Of a stretch of DNA of 64,000 nt, positions 57,001 through 64,000 are shown in pieces (the first letter of the stretch is position 1; each line of letters opens with the position of its first letter). A program made the position numbers and the translations under genes. Origin of the DNA: Azolla caroliniana (lineage: Eukaryota; Polypodiophyta); the NCBI GenBank assembly GCA_043228905.1, contig JBHGNT010000010.1, positions 14,942,001 through 15,006,000 on the forward strand. Reading direction: 5' to 3'. The notes beneath the pieces were generated by a model. That model worked only from the letters and a program-made list of their open reading frames with translations, ran no database searches and was not told the DNA's origin.

Positions 57001-60000
57001 ATCAGGTTCAATCGAACCTCCGGAACGTGTCGAACATCCTTCAGCAGCATCTTGCATCCGGTTGATGTCATCAGCCACACGTCTCCTATGCCGGCAATCC
57101 GGCATGTACCTTCATTTCCCATCTGGACACAGCCGTGCTCACCGGCTGTGTAGGATGAGAAGTATTTCTTCTCCGGGGTCAGGTGGAACGACGCTCCGGA
57201 ATCGACCACCCAGGTCATCTCTTCACCGGCAAGGTTCAGCTCCCTCTCTTCGGTAATGAGCATTATCTCTTCTTCACTTGCCGCGAGTGCCGTCGTTCCT
57301 TTCCGGTCCTGCCCTCGCCGATCCGGACCTCTCCGGTCCGTGGCTCCCCGGTATGCACCGTTTCGCTCCGGTGACTTCTTCGAATCGGTACCGTCGGTTC
57401 CGTTGTCTTTCCGGAAATGCCGACAGTTCTTCTGGAAGTGCCCCGGCTTCCCACAGTAGAAGCATGTAGGTCTTCCCCTCGACTGCGACCGTGTCCCCGA
57501 CTTCTCCCGTCTTTGCGGACTCCGGTTCCGTTGTCTTCCCCGTTCCGATTCGGTAAGCAGCGCCTTCGAGTCGGAGGCCGGTTCTTTATCTCTCCGACGC
57601 GCTTCTTCATTTAGAATACTTGTCTTTACCGTTAGTAAAGACAAGTTCTCTTCCTTACAGGAGGTGCTGAGAGTAACTACCAAGTTCTCCCAGCTCTCCG
57701 GAAGGGTACACTGTTGGGATTACGGTCCCTTCGGATGGGATGGTCGGATGTCGGAGATGAATGATTACAAGCCCGGTTGCGGTTTCGGAACCGGATGATG
57801 AAGATCCCGGTTACGGAGCCGGATGACGAATGTACCCGGAGAGAGATCCGGATGCGGGGACATATTTGTGAATATGTTTGCCAAGGGCCCTTGAGGCTAT
57901 AGTTGTAAACAGTTTTAATGTTGCTACTCTTTTTTTCTGTTTTTCCACTCAAGAGGAGTGAAGAGAGAGCAGCCGTGAGAGAGATAGAGCGTGAGAGAGG
58001 AAGAGGTTGACGCCTCTGTGTAATTCCGCCGCCTGTGGCGAGGACAGCGAGCTCAAGGTCGTCGCCTTGCAGCTCGCCATTGTATATTTCTCTGTGCATA
58101 GTTTTGGTTCGGAGTCTTGTACTCCCGTGGTTTTTCCCGTACAGGGTTTTCCACGTTAAATCGTGTGTCCACTCTATTTTTTCGCATTTCCCATTTTCTG
58201 CAACAACGATTCGTGTGTTTCCTTGGTTGTGGCCGAGAGGTGAAGTTTGGAAAGCGACGATTATTTCCATCAATTTGGTATCAGAGCGAGCTGCTGCAGA
58301 AAACGGAAGGCGGCGGCAGCGGGCAGCCGGGGATGATGGTGCTGAATGCGCAGAATTACGCCGACTGGAAGATCAAGATGGAGGATCTTCTGATTGTTCG
58401 GGACCTGTACGAACCGATTGACAGGTCGGAAATACCGAAGGGGGTACTTGAGTCGGAATGGAGGCTTCTGAACCGGAAAGCCGTTGCAACCATTCGGCAA
58501 TACGTCGACGTGAGCGTTCTACAACATGTGGCGAACGACACCAACGCATATGAGATGTGGCGGAAGCTGTCGGGCCTCTACGAGAGGAAGAATGCGTTGA
58601 ACCGGACCTCCCTGATGAGGAAGATAGTGAACCTCAAGTACCGGGACGGCGAGAGTATGGTGGAACACGTAAGCACGTTCATGGGATTCGTGAACCAGCT
58701 TGCGGCGATCAAGTTCCCGTTGGAGGATGCAATGCAAGCCATCATCCTGATGTGTACATTGCCGGAAAGCTGGGAGAACCTGGTGGTGACTCTCAGCACC
58801 TCCTGCACCGAAGATAACTTGTCCCTACAAATGGTAAAGACAAGTATTTTGAACGAAGAAGCGCGTCAGAGAGATAAAGAACCGGCCTCCGATCCGAAGA
58901 TGTTGTTTACCGAATCGGATCGGGGAAGACAACGGAACCGGAGTCCGCAAAGACGGGAGAAGTCGGGGACACGGTCGCAGTCAAGAGGAAGGCCCACATG
59001 CTTCCACTGTGGGAAGCCGGGGCACTTCCGAAAGAATTGTCGGCATTACCGAAAAGACAACGGAGCCGACGACACCGATTCGAAGAAGTCTTCGGAACGG
59101 AACGGGGCTTACCGGGGAGCCACGGACCGAAATGGTTCGGATCGGCGAGGGCAGGACCGGAAAGGAACGACGGCACTCGCGGCAAGTGAAGAGGAGATCA
59201 TGCTCATCACCGAAGAAGGTGAACTAAACATTGCCGGCGATGAGACTACCTGGGTGGTCGATTCCGGAGCGTCGTTCCACCTGACCCCGGAAAGAAGATA
59301 CTTCTCATCCTACACAACCGGTGAGCATGGCTGTGTTCGGATGGGAAATGAAGGTACGTGCCGGATTGCCGGCGTAGGAGACGTGTGGTTGACAACCTCG
59401 ACCGGATGCAAAATGCTGCTGAAGGATGTCAGACACGTTCTGGAGGTTCGATTGAACCTGATTTCGGCCGGGAGGCTAGACGATGAAGGCTACACAGGTA
59501 GCATCCGGAACGGCGTAATGAAGTTCAGCAAGGGGAGCCTGATAGTGGCTCGGGCCCGAAAAGTCAACACACTGTACCTTATGAATGCCTGGTTGTGTCC
59601 GGAAGAGTTGAACGTGGCAGCCGACACTGCCGGTGAGCTGTGGCACAAGAGACTGTGCCACATGAGTGAGAAGGGGATGAAGAGGCTTGCAGAAGACAAC
59701 CTTATTCCAGTGAAGCATGTGCACCTGGAGAAGTGCACCGATTGCCTGGCCGGTAAGCAGAACCGAACCTCCTTCCACTCAAGGCCACCGACGAGACGTA
59801 GCGCACCATTGGAGTTGGTGCACACTGATGTGTGTCAGGTAGAAACGAAGTCACATGGCGGAGCCCAGTACTTCGTAACATTCATAGATGATCATAGCCG
59901 AAAACTGTGGACGGCACCGCTGAAGACAAAGGACCAAGTGTTGTGCGTCTTCAAAGAACTCCACGCGAGAGTGGAAAGGGAATCCGGCAAGAAGCTGAAA

Positions 60001-63000
60001 GCGATACGAGCGGATAACGGAGGGGAATACCGGGGGCAGTTCAAGGAGTACTGTCGCTTGAAGGGAATCCGGCTCGAGTTTACTGTGCCGAAGACGCCGG
60101 AACTGAACGGGCTGGCCGAGAGGATGAACCGGACCATAATGGAGAGGGTCCGGAGTATGCTGGCGCATGCGAAATTACCCAAGGGGTTTTGGGCTGAGGC
60201 AATGTCGACGGCGACATACGTGATAAACAGATCACCCTGAGTACCTTTGGACGGAGACACGCCGCAGAGAGTGTGGACCGGCAGGGAAGTATCCTACCGG
60301 CATCTGAAGGTGTTCAGGTGTCTCGCATATGTGCATGTGGCTAAGGACCGGAGAGGAAAGCTAGATCCAAAGACCCGGCCATGCATATTCCTCGGTTACG
60401 GCGATGACGAGTTCGGCTACCGAGTATGGGACCCGGTCGACAAGAAGATATTCCGGAGTCGTGATATCATCTTCATGGAGAACAAGACACTCGCCGACTG
60501 GGAGTCGGAGAAGAAAATGAAGAGCTCCAAGTCGACCGGTGAGGATCAACTCTACGAGGAGCAATCCCGACCGGCAAGGGACCGGTTAGCACTCGAGGAT
60601 CCGGCCGAAGACGGTGAAGAAACAGAACCGGTCGAGGAAGACGAAACTGATACCGGAACCGGCCCCGATCCCGAAATGGATTCGGATGAAGAGGAAACGG
60701 AGGAGCCGGTTACCGAAGCTCCGGAACGGAGATATCCTCTAAGAGAGAGAAGGGCCCCCCGGAGATTTCCGGAACCAGAGCACGTGCTGCTAACCGACGA
60801 GGGGGAGCCGGAGAGCTTTGAAGAAGCAAAGCATGACATCCAGAGCCGCAGGTGGTTGAGTGCCATGCAGGACGAGATGGATTCCCTGCATGAGAACCAC
60901 ACATATGAACTTGTGGAGTTGCCGAAAGGAAAACGGGCACTTCGAAACAAGTGGGTGTTCAAGCTGAAACCGGGAGATGCCGGAAACCCCCCGAGATACA
61001 AAGCCAGGATCGTGGTAAAGGGGTTTCAGCAGAAGAAGGGCATCGACTTCGACGAGATATTTGCCCCGGTAGTGAAGATGACCTCCATCCGGACGGTGCT
61101 GAGCATAGCGGCAAGCATGGACCTCGAGGTAGAACAGATGGACGTGAAGACGGCATTCCTTCACGGTGACCTCGAAGAAGAGATCTACATGCAGCAACCG
61201 GAAGGATTCGAGAAGAAAGGGAAGGAGCACCTGGTATGCCAGTTGAAGAAGAGCCTTTACGGACTGAAGCAGGCTCCCCGGCAATGGTATCGGAAGTTCG
61301 ACTCCTTCATGACCGACGAAGGGTACCTCAAAACGCAGTCCGACCACTGCGTGTTTGTGAAGAAGTTCGAAGGAGGAGACTTTCTAATACTCCTCCTGTA
61401 CGTGGACGACATGTTGATCGTCGGACGGGACCAGGTCAAGATACGGATGCTGAAGAAGGCTCTTCACCGAACCTTCTCAATGAAGGACTTGGGTCCGGCG
61501 AGACAAATACTAGGGATGCACATCATCCGGGACCGGAGCAAGAAGCAGTTGTGGCTGTCACAGGAGAAGTACGTGACAAAGGTGCTTAAACGGTTCAACA
61601 TGTCGGAAGCAAGACCGGTCGGATCGACCCTCCCGGCAAACTGCAAGCTGTCCAGCAAGCAAAGCCCCAAGACAAAGGCTGAGAAGGAGGACATGATGAA
61701 AGTGCCATATGCCTCTGCCGTCGGAAGCTTGATGTACGCAATGGTGTGTACAAGACCGGACATTGGATACGCAGTCGGAGTGGTGAGCCGGTACATGAGC
61801 AATCCCGGCAAAGAGCATTGGAACGCGGCCAAGTGGATACTCCGATACCTGAAGGGCACGGCAAACGTGTGCCTCCGATTCGGCTCCGGTAAGCCCTAAC
61901 TCGACGGCTTTACCGATTTGGATATGTCGGCTGATGCAGATACCAGCCGGTCCACATCAGGGTATGTGATGACGTATGCAGGGGGAGCTGTTTCATGGCA
62001 GTCGAGGCTGCAGAAGACGGTTGCGTTGTCAACCACGGAGGCGGAGTACATGGCGGCTGTTGAAGCCGGCAAGGAAATAATATGGATGAAGGGCTTCATT
62101 AGAGAGCTCGGTATCCAGCAGGAGGAGTACCGACTCTACTGCGACAGTCAGAGTGCCATCCACCTTGCGAAGAACGCGGCCTATCACTCCCGGACGAAGC
62201 ACATACAGCGAAGATATCACTGGATCCGGGAAAGGATAGAAGACAAGGAGTTCGTGTTGACGAAGGTCCACACGGACGAGAACGGGTCGGATATGCTGAC
62301 CAAGGTGCTCACACCCGACAAGCTGGAAGCATGCCGGAAGAGGATCGGATTGGAGAGACATCCCATGCCGAAGTGAAGGGGGAGTTTGTTGGGATTACGG
62401 TCCCTTCGGATGGGATGGTCGGATGTCGGAGATGAATGACGACAAGCCCGGTTGCGGTTTCGGAACCGGATGATGAAGATCCCGGTTACGGAGCCGGATG
62501 ACGAATGTACCCGGAGAGAGATCCGGATGCGGGGACATATTTGTGAATATGTTTGCCAAGGGCCCTTGAGGCTATAGTTGTAAATAGCCCAAAAGTCATA
62601 TGTGTATAAATATGACTTAGGGCAAACAGTTTTAATGTTGCTACTCTTTTTTTCTGTTTTTCCACTCAAGAGGAGTGAAGAGAGAGCAGCCGTGAGAGAG
62701 ATAGAGCGTGAGAGAGGAAGAGGTCGACGCCTCTGTGTAATTCCGCCGCCTGTGGCGAGGACAGCGAGCTCAAGGTCGTCGCCTTGCAGCTCGCCATTGT
62801 ATATTTCTCTGTGCATAGTTTTGGTTCGGAGTCTTGTACTCCCGTGGTTTTTCCCGTACAGGGTTTTCCACGTTAAATCGTGTGTCCACTCTATTTTTTC
62901 GCATTTCCCATTTTCTGCAACAACGATTCGTGTGTTTCCTTGGTTGTGGCCGAGAGGTGAAGTTTGGAAAGCGACGATTATTTCCATCATACACATCAGC

Positions 63001-63443
63001 ATGATGGCTTGCATTGCGTCATCCAACGGGAACTTGATCGCCGCAAGCTGGTTCACGAATCCCATGAACGTGCTGACGTGTTCGACCATGCTCTCGCCGT
63101 CCCGGTACTTAAGATTCACTATCTTCCTCATCAGGGAGGTCCGGGTCAGAGCATTCTTCCTCTCATACAGTCCGGACAGCTTCTGCCACATCTCATAGGC
63201 GTTCGTATAGTTCGCCACATGTTGCAGAACACTTACATCGACATATTGCCGGATCGTCGCTACGGCTTTCCGGTTCAGGAGCTTCCACTCCGACTCTATT
63301 ACACCCTTGGGTATCTCGGCATTGTCGATCGGTTCGTATAGGTCTTGGACGATGAGAAGGTCTTCCATCTTTATCTTCCAGTCGGCGTAGTTCTGTGAGT
63401 TCAACACCATCATGCCCGGAGGCCCACTACCGCCGCCTTCCAT
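54087..63443 (-). CDS. copia 5 gag-pol polyprotein, split by copia 6
   Basis: Coding parts are 63443-62990 and 57706-54087 (one TSD copy counted once): 4074 bases, about 1357 residues plus stop, with no internal stop. Start MEGGGSG. Gag: NYADWKIKMEDLLIVQDLYE, then RKIVNLKYRDGESMVEHVST. Zinc knuckle CFYCGKPGHFQKNC. Protease WVVDSGASFHLTPEKK. Integrase: WHKRLCHMSEKGMKRL, CTDC, VHTDVCRVETKSHGG, LRADNGGEYRGQFEE, ELNGLAERMNRT (Asp-Asp-Glu). Acidic linker EEDETDTGTGPDPEMDSDEE. RT: DVKTAFLHGDLEEEIYMQQP and LLYVDDMLIVG. RNase H: GFTDSDMSADADTSQSTSGY, TTEAEYMAAVEAGKEIIW and CDSQSAIHLA. All catalytic residues are present. As it stands the gene cannot be expressed whole because copia 6 interrupts gag. 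Confidence 0.9.
57712..58272 (+). repeat. copia 6 5' LTR, missing its TATA region
   Basis: TGTTGGGATTACGG ... TTTCCATCA. Compared with the 3' LTR it lacks the 42 bases corresponding to 62585-62626, which hold the right arm of one palindrome, the whole AAGTCATAT palindrome and the TATAAATA box. A short AAA repeat borders the deletion. Confidence 0.93.
58333..62376 (+). pseudogene. copia 6 gag-pol with two nonsense codons
   Basis: One frame of about 1347 codons ends TGA at 62374. TGA at 60238 (TCA in copia 5) and TAA at 61897 (GAA in copia 5) interrupt it; both are transversions. The ATG used by copia 5 is ACG here, so the first in-frame ATG is 58333 (MMVLNAQNYADW). Domains as in copia 5: knuckle CFHCGKPGHFRKNC, protease WVVDSGASFHLTPERR, integrase VHTDVCQVETKSHGG, IRADNGGEYRGQFKE and ELNGLAERMNRT, RT LLYVDDMLIVG, RNase H TTEAEYMAAVEAGKEIIW. 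The protein would end in the integrase, before RT, unless read through. Confidence 0.92.
62387..62989 (+). repeat. copia 6 3' LTR
   Basis: 603 bp, with an intact promoter-type region: GACATATTTGTGAATATGTT, GGCTATAGTTGTAAATAGCC and AAGTCATATGTGTATAAATA followed by TGACTT. It could in principle drive transcription rightwards into the antisense side of the copia 5 gag fragment. Confidence 0.94.
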
Positions 63444-63458
63444 TTTCTGTGTTAACCT

Positions 63459-63471
63459 CGCTCTGATACCA
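63459..63471 (-). promoter_or_regulatory. copia 5 primer-binding site
   Basis: Minus strand TGGTATCAGAGCG, three bases inside the LTR end; complement of initiator tRNA-Met. Confidence 0.92.
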
Positions 63472-63474
63472 GTT

Positions 63475-64000
63475 TGCTGAACACAGTGCTCGGCCACAAC
63501 CGAGGAATAGGATCAACTCACAGAAAACAGGAAATACAAAATGCACGAAGACAATAGAGAGAAGAGTACACAGGATGTTTTACGTGGAAAACCCTAAATG
63601 GGAAAAACCACGGGAGTCCTCAGACTCCAACTATCACTATAAACAGAGATGTACAATGGTGAAGCTACAAGGCAACAACCTTGAGCTCACTATCTTCGCC
63701 ACAGGCGGCGGTAATACACAGAGGCAACGACCTCTTCGTCTCTCTCTCACTCTCTCTCTCTCTCTCTCGGCTGCTCTCTTCACTCTTGCACACATAAGAG
63801 TGACAATACACAATAGGCAACAACATACAGCCAGCAACACTAAACAGTTTTCCCTAAGTCATATTTATACACATATGACTTTCGGATTATTTACAAATAT
63901 AGCCTCAAAGGGCTCTTGGAAAACATATTCACAAATATGTCCCCGCATCCGGATCTCTCTCCGGGTACATTCGTCATCCGGCTCCGTAGCCGGGGTCTTC
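63475..64000 (-). repeat. copia 5 5' LTR, cut by window end
   Basis: Starts TGCTGAACACAG on the plus strand (TGTTGAACACAG in the other LTR) and matches 53451 onward for all 526 visible bases. About 100 bp lies beyond the window. Confidence 0.93.

Larger units (their letters stand above)
57712..62989 (+). mobile_element. copia 6: full-length Ty1/copia element inside copia 5
   Basis: 5278 bp with LTRs 57712-58272 (561 bp) and 62387-62989 (603 bp), and a perfect TSD TACAC (57707-57711 and 62990-62994). Primer-binding site TGGTATCAGAGC at 58276-58287, purine tract AAGGGGGAGTT just before 62387. Outside one 42-bp deletion in the 5' LTR I count only three substitutions between LTRs, so the insertion is young. 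The pol matches copia 5 closely while the LTRs belong to a different subgroup. It has two nonsense codons and a lost start codon, so it is probably non-autonomous. Confidence 0.95.
53451..64000 (-). mobile_element. copia 5: near-complete Ty1/copia element, split by copia 6
   Basis: 3' LTR 53451-54076; 5' LTR begins at 63475 and runs off the window. Primer-binding site TGGTATCAGAGCG on the minus strand (63459-63471). Polypurine tract AAGGGGGAGTT at 54077-54088, next to the 3' LTR. Gag-pol is on the minus strand. The two LTRs differ by about five substitutions and one CT unit over roughly 525 bp by eye, so insertion is recent. Copia 6 sits inside gag with a TACAC TSD. The left flanking bases are GATAC (53446-53450); the right flank is outside the window. 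Confidence 0.93.

Overview
The window is land-plant nuclear DNA. It has one clear host gene (a six-exon D-type cyclin, 9509-12951), AT-rich intergenic DNA on both sides of it, and from about 15.5 kb onward a dense nest of transposable elements. Everything is read from sequence alone. Plant hallmarks are the cyclin with its plant-type C-terminal SPMGVLDA motif, Ty1/copia elements primed by initiator tRNA-Met (TGGTATCAGAGC) and plant-like Ty3/gypsy elements. One gypsy family (A, B, D) has an RT that resembles elements I recall from bryophytes, ferns and fungi more than common angiosperm lineages. That hints at a seedless plant or gymnosperm but does not prove it.

Layout. 1-540: a possible terminal exon of an unrecognised gene. 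540-8850: intergenic, with a 3 x 265 bp tandem array (5214-6009) and degenerate repeats. 8850-12951: the cyclin, with microsatellites in its leader, a 21-bp minisatellite and a Gly-Asp hexanucleotide repeat in exon 1, and TTTAGGG-rich intron 4. 12952-15500: intergenic with a (CA)n tract. About 15506-34690: a 5'-truncated LINE split by gypsy A (15899-34250, +). Gypsy A is itself interrupted by gypsy C (19165-29882, -) and a solo copia LTR (32666-33326), and gypsy C's 3' LTR carries another solo copia LTR (19336-19929). 34690-39400: a second decayed LINE piece and AT-rich DNA. 39400-51687: copia 3 (+), split by gypsy B (40534-47372, -, with a MITE-like insert in one LTR) and followed by copia 4 (+). 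51688-53450: stacked LTR and gypsy D fragments. 53451-64000: copia 5 (-), split by copia 6 (57712-62989, +).

Relative ages follow from nesting, target-site duplications (TSDs) and decay. Gypsy A, B and C and copia 3 and 4 are old and full of stops. Copia 5 and 6 have nearly identical LTR pairs. Copia 5 keeps an uninterrupted gag-pol frame (about 1357 codons) except for the insertion of copia 6, which is marked by a perfect TACAC TSD.

The most unusual items are: an 863-codon accessory frame between pol and the 3' LTR of gypsy C (globular start, Gln/Pro linker, long coiled coil, acidic tail); a conserved trio of palindromes around the TATA box of every copia LTR here, with a 42-bp deletion removing the TATA box from the 5' LTR of copia 6; and a cyclin D whose N-terminus is a charged seven-residue repeat plus Gly-Asp tract with no visible LxCxE retinoblastoma-binding motif.
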